Shown: piece by piece, positions 8,768 to 16,893 of the stretch | Layout of the letters: each line of letters starts with the position of its first letter | Numbering within the stretch: the first letter of the stretch is position 1 | Assembly: GCA_050950425.1 (NCBI GenBank) | Contig: JBMNHO010000002.1 | Coordinates: 1,550,001 to 1,614,000 of the forward strand | DNA length: 64,000 bases | Direction of reading: 5' to 3' | From: RGIG529 sp050950425 | GTDB taxonomy: Bacteria; Bacillota; Clostridia; Oscillospirales; Oscillospiraceae | Notes under the pieces: generated by a model | What the model was told of the DNA's origin: nothing | Database searches by the model: none | Seen by the model: the letters and a program-made list of their open reading frames with translations, nothing else | Made by a program: the position numbers and the translations under genes

Positions 8768-8852
8768 GGGGGATTGATGAAATTGGCAGACATGTAGGAT
8801 TTAGGTTCCTATGGAGCGATCCGTAAGGGTTCGAGTCCCTTATCCCCCACCA
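8768..8852 (+). tRNA. tRNA-Leu (anticodon TAG)
   Basis: 85 nt with the long variable arm typical of tRNA-Leu. Acceptor GGGGGAT pairs with ATCCCCC. Anticodon stem TAGGA/TCCTA closes the loop TTTAGGT, giving anticodon TAG. The T arm is AAGGG-TTCGAGT-CCCTT. Discriminator A is followed by an encoded CCA. Confidence 0.93.
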
Positions 8853-8859
8853 ACAGACC

Positions 8860-8908
8860 AAAGGGCGAGGCCCAAACGGAATTCCCGTTTGGGCCTCGCC
8901 CTTTCTTT
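8860..8908 (+). terminator. Terminator after tRNA-Leu
   Basis: A perfect 20-bp stem (8860-8879 with 8885-8904) followed by a T-rich stretch, 7 nt after the CCA. Confidence 0.85.
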
Positions 8909-8965
8909 ATCTTAAATAATATGCTCGAATCAAAGCTCGCATTTGTTTTGCGGGGCGGCGGCAAC

Positions 8966-9005
8966 ACAAGAACCGGATGACCCCTAGGGGTCATCCGGTT
9001 CTTGT
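8966..9005. repeat. Perfect 40-bp palindrome
   Basis: Every base of 8966-9005 pairs with its mirror image (centre CCCCTAGGGG at 8981-8990). There is no spacer and no T tract on either side. It lies between the tRNA-Leu terminator and the end of the convergent ABC-transporter operon. It could act as a bidirectional stop or cruciform-forming site, but it lacks the usual terminator tail. Confidence 0.9.
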
Positions 9006-9045
9006 TGGCGGGACCGCTTTTTTGCGGTTGCTGTTTTTGCAAACA

Positions 9046-9966
9046 TCAGTGCCATCTGATGACATGTTTCTGTATCTGCGTCACAAGAAAGCTCAGCAGC
9101 GTGACAACGATCCCGATGACAATCATGCCGGCAACGGCATGGGTGTAGTTGGCGTAGGCAATGCTGTTTTGCACATAATATCCCATGCCGTGAGAAGCGC
9201 CCATCAACTCCGCGTAATTTAACATCAGCAGCGAAGTCGTCATTGAGACTTTAAGCCCGGCAATGGTGCTGGGGAAAATATAGGGTAGGAGAATGTTCCA
9301 CACCATGGTGGTCGTGCTGGGGTGCAGCATACGGGCGGAATCCAGGATCTGGGGTTCCATGGAGGTGATTCGATTGATCGTTCCCAGAAAAGTGGGCCAA
9401 AACACACCCAGCAAAAGGACAAGAACGGAGGCGCTCCAAAAAGAGGGCATCAAAGCGACCAGATAAGGGGAAAACACAATGGGGGGGATGGGTGCCATCA
9501 CGTTGGCGATGGGATAGGCAAAGTTTCGAACGCGGGGAATCCATCCGGCAAACAGCCCAAGGATGACGCCAAGGACCAGCCCCAGGGAGAACCCCAAAAG
9601 CAAAAGCCGCATGGAGTACCACACGTTCAAGAGCATCGTGCGCCACTGCTGCCGAAACGTATCAAATACATTTTCGGGGGCAGGAACCAAAACAGGGTGG
9701 GCAACGTTCCAAACGGAGGTGGTCAGCTCCCACAAAATCAATATAATCCATACAAAAGTGATGATATCGAAAAGGCCTTTGCCGACATCTCCCCGTTTTC
9801 GTTTGCGGTACAACGATGCCAAAAACAGCAGCTCAATGATGCCGATCCCCACGAGGAGCGAGGCGTAATGCCGGCTGGTGGTTCTCTGGTTGGGAAGGAG
9901 GACGACGGTGCCAATGAGAAGGAGAAGAAACAGATGGGAAAGATAAAACAGTTTGTTTTTCATCAT
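9046..9966 (-). CDS. ABC transporter permease (SsuC/TauC-like)
   Basis: 306 residues and strongly hydrophobic, with two N-terminal membrane segments and then the BPD_transp_1 core. The permease loop that contacts the ATPase is seen as EPQILDSARMLHPSTTTMVWNILLPYIFPSTIAGL. This is the membrane channel of an importer from the sulfonate/nitrate/taurine class. It overlaps the ATPase gene by 4 bp (stop/start ATGA), so the two are translationally coupled. It is the last gene of the arsR-SBP-ATPase-permease operon. Confidence 0.88.
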   Translation of the reverse strand: MMKNKLFYLSHLFLLLLIGTVVLLPNQRTTSRHYASLLVGIGIIELLFLASLYRKRKRGDVGKGLFDIITFVWIILILWELTTSVWNVAHPVLVPAPENVFDTFRQQWRTMLLNVWYSMRLLLLGFSLGLVLGVILGLFAGWIPRVRNFAYPIANVMAPIPPIVFSPYLVALMPSFWSASVLVLLLGVFWPTFLGTINRITSMEPQILDSARMLHPSTTTMVWNILLPYIFPSTIAGLKVSMTTSLLMLNYAELMGASHGMGYYVQNSIAYANYTHAVAGMIVIGIVVTLLSFLVTQIQKHVIRWH

Positions 9967-10757
9967 GTCTCTTCTCCGCCTTCGCTGTCTCGCTCCTTAT
10001 CGAAAAGCGCCAAAAGGCTGCTTCGCAGCGCAACCAGCCTTTTGGCGCTTTCTGCATCCAATGTAGTCCTAGGCCGAGGGAAAGGGACGGGAAATTCCGC
10101 CGCGATTTTCCCCGGCTGCATGAAAACAATGCGGTCTGCCAGACGGAGAGCCTCGTTGATGTCGTGGGTGACAAACACAACGGTTTTCCGCTTCCCGTTG
10201 GGGTGTTCCCACATGGTTTCCAAAAGCCGCTGCAGCTCGCTTCGATTTTTTGCGTCCAGCGCGCCAAAGGGTTCGTCCAGCAGAAGCGTATCGGTATCCA
10301 TCGCCAGCGCCCGGGCAATGGCCACCCGCTGGCGCATGCCGCCGGAGAGCTGGTAGGGATATTTCCCCCCCGCTTCGGACATGCCGACTTTCTCCAAAAA
10401 TGTACTGGCGATGTTCCCGGCGGCTGCCTGACTGATGCCCTTCTGTGCCTGGCGAATGCCGAACTGGATGTTTTTTCGAGCTGTCATCCAGGGAAACAGG
10501 GTGTAATTTTGAAACACAATGGCCCGGTCGGTTCCCGGCCCCTTGACGGTGCTTCCGTTGATTTGAACGGTGCCCCCGGTGGGCATCTGCAGCCCGGCCA
10601 AAAGCCGCAACAAGGTGGTTTTTCCGCAGCCGGAGGGGCCGAGGATGCAGAGAAACTCTCCGTCCGCGATGCGAAGGGAAAGATCGTCCAGCGCCTGAAC
10701 GCTCTGGTGGTGATTTTCATAACGAAAGCTGAGGTGCCGCAGTTCGATCATAGCCAT
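9963..10757 (-). CDS. ABC transporter ATP-binding protein (SsuB/TauB-like)
   Basis: 264 residues from the ATG at 10757. The frame is open as far as a TTG overlapping the upstream stop, but that would add 27 residues not typical of the family. Walker A GPSGCGKTT, Q-loop FQNYTLFPWMT, signature LSGGMRQR, Walker B LLLDEPFGALD and the switch HD (FVTHDINEALRLADR) are all intact. The DEPFGALD form is typical of SsuB/TauB/NrtD. It powers the neighbouring permease. The Shine-Dalgarno (AAAGAG) is weak. Confidence 0.9.
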   Translation of the reverse strand: MAMIELRHLSFRYENHHQSVQALDDLSLRIADGEFLCILGPSGCGKTTLLRLLAGLQMPTGGTVQINGSTVKGPGTDRAIVFQNYTLFPWMTARKNIQFGIRQAQKGISQAAAGNIASTFLEKVGMSEAGGKYPYQLSGGMRQRVAIARALAMDTDTLLLDEPFGALDAKNRSELQRLLETMWEHPNGKRKTVVFVTHDINEALRLADRIVFMQPGKIAAEFPVPFPRPRTTLDAESAKRLVALRSSLLALFDKERDSEGGEET

Positions 10758-10834
10758 ATGTACATACTCTTTTCGTTCGTTTGATTCGCCTGTTGGGGTC
10801 GAAACGCTCCACCTTTTATGATGAGGGGAAACGG

Positions 10835-11956
10835 TCAATTATGGGTGTTGAAATATTCTGTCAGCTGCGTCCAGAGGGCGTTGTCCGGTTCCCGGGCGGC
10901 CAGTGTGGAAAGCGCCGTTTGATATATATCTGTCACCACGTATTGATCCCAATTGACATCAACCGCATCTGTGATTTCACCGATGTTTTCCAGCCCTTTG
11001 TAAAACTGAACACAGGCGGTTTTATCCGGATCCGGAAACAGCCGCATCACCGGGGTATATGTGTCGGTCCCGTATACCTGCGCCCTTAAAAAGTCCCGGT
11101 CCTCGCCGGAATACTGCTCTAAAATATCCAGCGTCCCCTCTGGATCTTTCTGGTAGAAATCGTATCCCCGGAGGGTAGCGATTTCGAACTTAACCAGGGC
11201 ATCCGCTTCCGTTTCATACGTGGTTTGGTTGCAGGTCTGTCGGCAGCAGGGATAGGTCTCTACGAAATCTTTTACAGCAGCCACGACATCAACGCCGTAG
11301 TCGTCGGCATAATATCCAAGGCAGGCATTGGTGATACACAGGTCATATTCCCCCTTGATGCAGCCTTCCATCGCGGTGGAATGGTCATTCACGTAAACAA
11401 AGGTGACATCGGCGTTGTCCCCCGGGCCGCCGATGGTATATCCTTTTTGTTTTAAAAAGTCTTTCAAAACCATTTGTCCTGTTTCCGGCATTTGGCAGGC
11501 GATGGTCAGGCCCACAAAGTCCTCCGGTGTTTCGATGGTCAGGTTTTTGTCCTTGGCCGCCATGATTTCGGATCCCTCCGCGGCGGTTCCGCCAAAGACC
11601 CGAAGGGTTGTGGTGCCTTGGGCAATGAAGGTGGCGGCAGCCGTGCTGCTGAACAGATAGACGTCCAGGTCACCCATGGAAACAGCCAGATACGCATCGT
11701 TCATGCTGGAGACTTTTTGAATGTTTATCTTGACTCCCTCTTCTTCAAAATAGCCCTTCGCGTTTGCTACAATGACACCCACAGGCTTAATGGAGGTCCC
11801 CAGAAGGCCGACATCCAGAGTTGCCGCGGCAGTTTCGCTCCCGGAGCCGGAGGGGTTCGGGCTGGAAGCGGGGCTGCCTGTGCAGCCGCCCAGGCCGACG
11901 GAAAGCGCTACAACGGCGGCAGCCAGAACAGGAAGGATGCGTTTGCTTTTTTTCAT
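10835..11956 (-). CDS. ABC transporter substrate-binding lipoprotein (NMT1/SsuA-like), cysteine-rich
   Basis: 373 residues from an ATG behind AAGGAG. A lipoprotein signal ends in SVGLGGCTGS, so Cys is the lipidated residue, followed by a Ser/Pro linker. The mature protein follows the NMT1/SsuA pattern (NAKGYFEEEGVKINIQKV...YLAVSMGDLDV). It delivers ligand to the adjacent permease and ATPase. A YPCCRQTCN motif in the middle adds three cysteines close together, odd for an extracytoplasmic binding protein and suggestive of metal or thiol contact. Gene order and the ArsR regulator upstream support a metal- or metalloid-linked role, but the ligand is unknown. Confidence 0.8.
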   Translation of the reverse strand: MKKSKRILPVLAAAVVALSVGLGGCTGSPASSPNPSGSGSETAAATLDVGLLGTSIKPVGVIVANAKGYFEEEGVKINIQKVSSMNDAYLAVSMGDLDVYLFSSTAAATFIAQGTTTLRVFGGTAAEGSEIMAAKDKNLTIETPEDFVGLTIACQMPETGQMVLKDFLKQKGYTIGGPGDNADVTFVYVNDHSTAMEGCIKGEYDLCITNACLGYYADDYGVDVVAAVKDFVETYPCCRQTCNQTTYETEADALVKFEIATLRGYDFYQKDPEGTLDILEQYSGEDRDFLRAQVYGTDTYTPVMRLFPDPDKTACVQFYKGLENIGEITDAVDVNWDQYVVTDIYQTALSTLAAREPDNALWTQLTEYFNTHN

Positions 11957-12021
11957 GTTTCGATTCTCCTTTTCGCTTTTTATGAAGGATGGCTCTTTGG
12001 CCATATGTCACACAATATTTG

Positions 12022-12438
12022 CTAGGCTTTGCAAGGGCAGGAGGGAGCGAGAGAAACCGGGCGGCAAGCGCCACGCTTGGCACGGCGCGGGGACACAAGG
12101 GAGCGAAGGTACCGATGCAGGCCGCAGGCGCTTCTTGTGACATGAAGAATGCGGAGGATCTGATCCATCTTATGGGCGGAGAGTGCATGCAGCAGGCGGC
12201 TTCCGTATTCACAGCCCTCCTGATCAATGGTATAATAATTCCATCTTCCCACCCGACGGCTTTTGACAATGCCGGATTTGCACAAAATGCTCATATGATG
12301 TGACAAGGTAGACTGGGAAATGTTCAGGTCTGCCAGCAAGGTGCAGGCGCATTTTTCCCCGCTGCAGAGCAGCTCTAATACACGAAGCCGGTTCTCGTCC
12401 GAAAAGGCACGGAACACACGAAGAAATTCAGGGTTCAT
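12022..12438 (-). CDS. ArsR/SmtB-family transcriptional repressor
   Basis: 138 residues starting at an ATG behind GGGAGGAG. It has a winged helix with FRAFSDENRLRVLELL, the recognition helix ISQSTLSHHMSILCKSGIV and the wing SRRVGRWNYYTI. The sequence GEKCACTLL sits where ArsR proteins carry their CxC metalloid site. The C-terminal tail holds further cysteines (RSACGL, GACRP, CPCKA). It probably represses its own operon with the three ABC genes that follow (65 bp to the SBP start) and releases DNA on binding a soft metal or metalloid. Confidence 0.88.
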   Translation of the reverse strand: MNPEFLRVFRAFSDENRLRVLELLCSGEKCACTLLADLNISQSTLSHHMSILCKSGIVKSRRVGRWNYYTIDQEGCEYGSRLLHALSAHKMDQILRILHVTRSACGLHRYLRSLVSPRRAKRGACRPVSLAPSCPCKA

Positions 12439-12506
12439 ACGGTTACTCCTCCCAAATGATCTGATAGATGGTTTTTCCTTGATATCGAAATTTTTCGTTA
12501 TGGAAA

Positions 12507-12535
12507 AGTGTACCATGTGCATCAACACTTGTCAA
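12507..12535 (-). promoter_or_regulatory. Promoter of the arsR-ABC operon
   Basis: Minus strand: -35 TTGACA (12530-12535), a 17-bp spacer and -10 TACACT (12507-12512). An AT-rich CGAAA/TTTCG inverted repeat lies just downstream (near 12486-12498) and is a plausible ArsR operator. Confidence 0.6.
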
Positions 12536-12568
12536 TCCACAGCCGTGAAGAAATCAGAGAATCCGTGC

Positions 12569-12598
12569 TTGACGGAAGTTTCGGCAGGCCATTATAAT
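12569..12598 (+). promoter_or_regulatory. Promoter of the DUF362 gene
   Basis: -35 TTGACG (12569-12574), an 18-bp spacer and -10 TATAAT (12593-12598), divergent from the arsR promoter. Confidence 0.65.
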
Positions 12599-12681
12599 GA
12601 AGGAAAGCATCAAACCACGTATGTTTATGTCAATGTCATTGGTAAGGGATGAAAATGGCAGCGAAAAGGAGCGAGCGCAAA

Positions 12682-13821
12682 ATGGAGAAAACAAAAAAAG
12701 CAAAGGTTTACGTTTCCGATTTTCATACGGTTGCCTTTGGAGACGGGCTTCCGGCGAAGCTGAAGAAGCTGATGCAAACAGCCGGCATTGGGCAGATCGA
12801 TATGGATGGGAAATTTGTTGCCATCAAACTGCATTTTGGAGAACTGGGAAACATCAGCTATCTGAGGCCCAATTATGCAAGGGCCGTGGTTGATCTGGTT
12901 AAGACGCTAGGAGGAAAGCCGTTTTTGACAGACTGCAACACCATGTACCCCGGAAGCCGCAAAAACGCGCTGGAGCATTTGGAGTGTGCCTGGCAAAATG
13001 GATTTACGCCCCTCACGGTGGGATGTCCCATCCTCATCGGAGACGGGTTGAAAGGAACGGATGACATTGGGGTTCCGGTGGCGGGGGGAGAGCTTGTCAA
13101 AGAGGCCAAAATCGGCCGCGCCATTATGGATGCCGATGTGCTGATTAGTCTGACCCATTTTAAGGGACATGAAATGACGGGGTTCGGCGGCACCATTAAA
13201 AACATTGGCATGGGGTGCGGTTCCCGGGCCGGAAAAAAGGACCAGCACAGCAGCGGGAAACCCCGCATTCGAGAGGAGCAATGCAGGGGGTGCCGCAAAT
13301 GCCAGAAGGAATGCGCCAATGATGCGCTGCATTTCAACGAAAGCACCCGCAAAATGCAGGTCTTAAAAGAACACTGCGTGGGCTGCGGCCGCTGCCTTGG
13401 GGCGTGTAATTTTGATGCCATTGTATTTCGAAACGACAATGCCAATGAGGTACTCAACCGCCGCATGGCGGAATACACCAAAGCGGTGGTAGACGGGCGG
13501 CCATGCTTCCACGTCTCTTTGGTGGTGGATGTCTCGCCCAACTGCGACTGCCACGGGGAAAACGATGTACCCATTTTGCCGAATATCGGGATGTTCGCGT
13601 CTTTTGACCCTTTGGCGCTGGATCAGGCATGTGTGGACGCGTGTCTTCGGGCGGCGCCGATGCCGGGCAGCCAGCTGGCAGAGCATATGAAACAGCCGGA
13701 CTTTATCGACCGGAAGGATCACTTTTCCAATTCCGCGCCGGAGTCTGAATGGCGCAGCTGCTTGGAGCACGCGGAGAAAATCGGACTTGGTGTGCGAAGC
13801 TATGAGCTGATCGTGGTCTAA
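12682..13821 (+). CDS. DUF362 protein with two [4Fe-4S] ferredoxin clusters
   Basis: About 379 residues from ATG 12682 (AAAAGGAG upstream); in-frame ATGs at 12649 and 12655 are alternatives. The N-terminal DUF362 domain shows KLHFGELGNISYLRP, FLTDCNTMYPGSR and LTHFKGHEMTGFGGTIKNIGMG. It is followed near residues 205-250 by two ferredoxin motifs (CRGCRKCQKECA and CVGCGRCLGACN), each able to hold a [4Fe-4S] cluster. A further DCHGENDVPI region carries conserved-looking Cys and Asp residues. It is a predicted cytoplasmic electron-transfer protein of unknown partner. It is divergent from the arsR-ABC operon and followed by a cysteine hydrolase. Confidence 0.85.
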   Translation: MEKTKKAKVYVSDFHTVAFGDGLPAKLKKLMQTAGIGQIDMDGKFVAIKLHFGELGNISYLRPNYARAVVDLVKTLGGKPFLTDCNTMYPGSRKNALEHLECAWQNGFTPLTVGCPILIGDGLKGTDDIGVPVAGGELVKEAKIGRAIMDADVLISLTHFKGHEMTGFGGTIKNIGMGCGSRAGKKDQHSSGKPRIREEQCRGCRKCQKECANDALHFNESTRKMQVLKEHCVGCGRCLGACNFDAIVFRNDNANEVLNRRMAEYTKAVVDGRPCFHVSLVVDVSPNCDCHGENDVPILPNIGMFASFDPLALDQACVDACLRAAPMPGSQLAEHMKQPDFIDRKDHFSNSAPESEWRSCLEHAEKIGLGVRSYELIVV

Positions 13822-13890
13822 GCAGAAAACAGGGCGTACACAGCGCAGCATCACAAAAAGGCTGCATCAACAGAAAAGGGGGAAAGTTCG

Positions 13891-14532
13891 ATGACAAATC
13901 CAACCAGATCCGCGTTTCTTCTGATTGATATGGAGTACGGGTTTCTCAGCCCGGATTCCATCCATTTTGTCAAAGGCGCGATGGAAACCGTTCCGGCATG
14001 CCGGCGTGCCATCCAAATTGCCAGAGCAAAACAGATTCCTCTTTTTTTCATCAAGCGCCATTACCGTGCCGACGGGAGCGACGTGGAAAGCACCCGTTAT
14101 GAAGGCTGGGTAAAGGGCGGCCGCAGCATGCGTCCCGGCTCCTGGGGGGCAAAAGAGCCGGAGGGGCTTTCTCCCCAAACAGGAGATTATGCCATCATCA
14201 AGCACCGATACAGCGCCTTTTTCCAAACGGAGCTGGACTTGATCTTGCGCCGCTTGGGTGTGCGCACCGTGATTTTGGCTGGAACCACAACGCCGCATTG
14301 CATTCGCGCCACGTGCTACGACGCCAATTCGCTGGATTATAATGTAGTGGTTCTGTCTGACTGCACCTCGTCCCAGACAGAAGAAATTCAGAACGCCAAC
14401 TTGTTCGATATGGCGCAGATCGGTACACTGATCTGGACGGTGGACGATTTGGAAAGATACAAACCGGGGGACGTTCCGGATCTGGCCGCCTCCATTTTGG
14501 ACGATCTGACGAAAGGGAAACATCGGACGTAA
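13891..14532 (+). CDS. Cysteine hydrolase of the isochorismatase family
   Basis: 213 residues with an AAAAGGGGG Shine-Dalgarno. The family catalytic triad is visible: Asp in AFLLIDMEYGF, Lys in YAIIKHRYSAFF and the nucleophile Cys in LAGTTTPHCIRATCYDA. Related enzymes hydrolyse amides or vinyl ethers (nicotinamide, N-carbamoylsarcosine, isochorismate), and the substrate here cannot be assigned. It lies 69 bp after the DUF362 gene and ahead of a strong terminator, so both are probably on one transcript. Confidence 0.85.
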   Translation: MTNPTRSAFLLIDMEYGFLSPDSIHFVKGAMETVPACRRAIQIARAKQIPLFFIKRHYRADGSDVESTRYEGWVKGGRSMRPGSWGAKEPEGLSPQTGDYAIIKHRYSAFFQTELDLILRRLGVRTVILAGTTTPHCIRATCYDANSLDYNVVVLSDCTSSQTEEIQNANLFDMAQIGTLIWTVDDLERYKPGDVPDLAASILDDLTKGKHRT

Positions 14533-14555
14533 TACACCAAAGCATCACAAAAAAA

Positions 14556-14589
14556 GGCTCGGGACAGCTTGCTGTCCCGGGCCTTTTTT
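14556..14589 (+). terminator. Terminator after the cysteine hydrolase gene
   Basis: A 13-bp GC-rich stem (14556-14568 with 14571-14583) followed by six T residues. Confidence 0.9.
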
Positions 14590-14625
14590 ACCTGTTTGCC
14601 TGATATGGAGAGACCAAAAAGAAGA

Positions 14626-15987
14626 TTAAAACGCAAGAAAAGATATGTTCAAATCCACGTTTCCGGAAATGCCGTCCACCCGGCCGGTGCTGGTATATTG
14701 CCACATATGATAATGGTACCGGAAGCTGGTGGGCGCCCAGCCGGACGTATAGTGAGCCAGCCAGAAGGGAATGCCCCGGAGCGCTGAAAGGTTCAGCTCC
14801 GATGCATACACCATGGACGGATTGCCGTAGACCATAGGCGTATATCCCGCGGCCGAAATGGTGTCGCAAAAAGCCTTAGCGCAGCTTGTGATCACGCTTC
14901 CGGATGTGGTTTGGGTGCGGGAGCCGGACTGGCTGACCCGCTCCCAGTCAAACACCAAGGGATATGTAATGTCATATCCTTTGGTCCAGGCCAGCAGCTG
15001 AAGGGCTTCCTCTTTGGCTTCCTGAACGGTGGTTGCCTGGGAAAAGATGTAGGCGCCCACATCCAGCCCGGCGGCCAAGGCACCCTCTATGTTTTGTTTG
15101 AAATAAGCATCCTGCAAAATAGTGCCGACCGTATAACCCCGATACCCGCCGCGGATGATGGCGAAATCCACGCCGGCGGCCGCTACTTTTGCCCAATCAA
15201 TTTTGCCTTGATAGGAAGAAACGTCGATTCCCACCCGGCTGGCTCCCTCGTCTCCGTAATGCAAAAAACCGCCTTGCACAAAGAACCTTTCGCTGTCATA
15301 TGTATTGGGCAGGACGGTTGTGGGCGTTGGCGTTGGCGTTGGAGAAGGAGAAGGAGAAGGTATCGGGGCGGCATGGTACCGCTGCAAAATGACGGCCGCC
15401 TCGGCCCTTGTGGCATTTCCCTGCGGGTCAAACCGGTTTTGGGGTTTTCCGTTGAACAGACCGGTTTCCATGGCCCAGAGAACGGCACGGAAGGACCAGT
15501 TGGAGAGCTCAGATCGGTCTGAAAAAGACAGAATTTCCGTTTGAGGCCACGGTTCTCCCGCCTTTCGCCAAAGAATGGCGGCAAACTGCTCCCGGGAGAC
15601 CGGGTCGTTGGGGCCGAATTGAGCGTCGCCATACCCGTCGACCAGGTTTTCATGAAATGCCCAAACCACAGCGTCATGGTACCAGGCATCTGCCGCTACA
15701 TCGGAAAAAGGGTTGACCCAAGCGGCGGCGGGGCCGCCGGATAATCGGTAAAGCACGGTAACCAGCGTGGCTCGGCTCATGGTGTCGTCAGGTGAAAACA
15801 GGGCGTCGGCGGTTCCGTTCATCAAATTGTTTTTCCGGCAGTAGGTCACGGCGTCAGCGTACCAGATGCCGGGAGCCACGTCGGTAAATCTGGTGTCCTT
15901 TGGCGCGGCGAGCGCATACAAAGAGACGGAGAGGAGGACAGAAAGGGACAACGCGACAGATAACAGGGATCGGATATATTTTTTCAT
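14626..15987 (-). CDS. Secreted SLH-domain protein with GH25 lysozyme domain
   Basis: 453 residues. A signal peptide (ending near ALAAP) is followed by three S-layer-homology repeats at about residues 32-205 (FTDVAPGIWYADAV, FSDVAADAWYHDAV, FSDRSELSNWSFRAV). A Ser/Thr-Pro linker at about 212-226 leads to a C-terminal glycoside hydrolase 25 domain. This shows GIDVSSYQGKIDW and the acid pair in VFDWERV. It should bind secondary wall polymers through SLH and cleave peptidoglycan between MurNAc and GlcNAc. The start follows AAAGGAGG. It is a single gene with its own promoter. Confidence 0.92.
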   Translation of the reverse strand: MKKYIRSLLSVALSLSVLLSVSLYALAAPKDTRFTDVAPGIWYADAVTYCRKNNLMNGTADALFSPDDTMSRATLVTVLYRLSGGPAAAWVNPFSDVAADAWYHDAVVWAFHENLVDGYGDAQFGPNDPVSREQFAAILWRKAGEPWPQTEILSFSDRSELSNWSFRAVLWAMETGLFNGKPQNRFDPQGNATRAEAAVILQRYHAAPIPSPSPSPTPTPTPTTVLPNTYDSERFFVQGGFLHYGDEGASRVGIDVSSYQGKIDWAKVAAAGVDFAIIRGGYRGYTVGTILQDAYFKQNIEGALAAGLDVGAYIFSQATTVQEAKEEALQLLAWTKGYDITYPLVFDWERVSQSGSRTQTTSGSVITSCAKAFCDTISAAGYTPMVYGNPSMVYASELNLSALRGIPFWLAHYTSGWAPTSFRYHYHMWQYTSTGRVDGISGNVDLNISFLAF

Positions 15988-16304
15988 ACGATCCTCCTTT
16001 ATGTTTGATGTTTTGAGGTTTTGCGTGATGACCCGTCAAAGGCACAGAAACCGATACCAGTATATCATCTTTTTGTGGCGCAATCAAGCTTGGAAAGGCA
16101 AAAAGGGGAGGAGAGACTTGCGTTGGAACTGGCGCAATTTGGCGGGGCGTTGCATAGAATAAAACGGATCAAAACCCTTTTGTCGAGCCAAAAATTTGTG
16201 AAAGGGTCCTTATCGGCTGGTAGAAAAAGCCCTTTCCGCATGTGCATGGAGAACGAATTGGCAGTCAAAAGGACTGATCAGATAGATGGAGAGGATGCGT
16301 CGTA
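15988..16304. other. Intergenic stretch between divergent genes
   Basis: Holds the minus-strand promoter of the SLH/GH25 gene (16059-16087) and the Shine-Dalgarno of the plus-strand hypothetical gene. Open frames across it look accidental: poor initiation sites and overlap with the promoter. I see no other element. Confidence 0.5.
16059..16087 (-). promoter_or_regulatory. Promoter of the SLH/GH25 gene
   Basis: Minus strand: -35 TTGATT (16082-16087), a 17-bp spacer and -10 TATACT (16059-16064). Confidence 0.65.
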
Positions 16305-16751
16305 ATGGATAGATCACGAGATGTGTTTGATGGCGCTCCGGTGACACAAAGGGTGGAACAGGAAGCGGAACGCTTCGTCCCATACGGCATGGCGTTTAAA
16401 GACGCGGCATTGCCGGTGGAGCCGGAAACTGGGCTATCCTGCCCCATCATTCGGGTGACGGTTACGTTGGAAGGCGGAGCTGTGTCAGTGGAGTCGCCGC
16501 CGCATTTTTTCACAACAGAGATCGCTCCAGGCGGGGCGATAACCATCCAAACGTGCCCGGAAACAAATGTTACAGAGCTATATTTACCGCCGGGGTTTCA
16601 CCGCGTTGAAAATAAAATCGCAATGCCGGATTATTTGATTTCCGCTCAGACATTTTGGATGATCTGCAAGGTCGGAAAAACAGAGCCGGAAGATATTTGC
16701 GCGTTTCCCATTGTGATTAGGGGTGTCTGGAAAGGGGAATCGTCGGGCTGA
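16305..16751 (+). CDS. Hypothetical protein
   Basis: 148 residues, family not recognised. A GAGAGG site lies about 9 nt upstream of the ATG. There is no signal peptide or membrane segment. The middle (about 45-130) alternates short hydrophobic strands with Gly/Pro turns (IIRVTVTLEGGAVSVE, TTEIAPGGAITIQT, VTELYLPPGFHRVENKI), suggesting a beta-rich fold. Five cysteines are dispersed. It is flanked by the SLH/GH25 gene (divergent) and a convergent small gene. Coding status rests on uninterrupted length and plausible composition. Confidence 0.5.
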   Translation: MDRSRDVFDGAPVTQRVEQEAERFVPYGMAFKDAALPVEPETGLSCPIIRVTVTLEGGAVSVESPPHFFTTEIAPGGAITIQTCPETNVTELYLPPGFHRVENKIAMPDYLISAQTFWMICKVGKTEPEDICAFPIVIRGVWKGESSG

Positions 16752-16848
16752 ACATGTCACTTCCGCTTTTTGTAGCGTGGCATGGCTCAAACGGGCACGC
16801 CAAACCGAGAAAAAGGAAGCCGAACGAACACAAAAGCAGGAAAAGACA

Positions 16849-16891
16849 CATCAAAACCGCGCGCCACTTTGGTCGGCACGCGGTTTTGATG
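16849..16891 (-). terminator. Terminator-like hairpin after the 61-residue gene
   Basis: A 13-bp perfect stem (16849-16861 with 16879-16891) around a 17-nt loop, with a moderately T-rich tail on the minus strand. It begins 2 bp after the small gene's stop and may also stop the plus-strand gene. Confidence 0.6.
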
Positions 16892-16893
16892 GT

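Noticed and set aside
9322..10356. A long plus-strand frame across the ABC permease and ATPase genes
   Set aside because: Low-complexity Lys/Gln/Pro-rich product opposite two clear ABC genes; no start signal.
10751..10838. Alternative TTG start for the SsuB-like ATPase overlapping the upstream stop
   Set aside because: It would add 27 residues not seen at the N-terminus of this family, although it would give neat translational coupling.
15330..15375. GGCGTT/GGAGAA tandem repeats that look like a microsatellite or the start of a repeat array
   Set aside because: They encode the in-frame Ser-Pro/Thr-Pro linker of the SLH lysozyme; no spacers or CRISPR-like structure.
16021..16305. A 94-codon frame between the SLH gene and the hypothetical gene
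   Set aside because: It runs through the promoter of the SLH gene and has no ribosome site; composition looks random.
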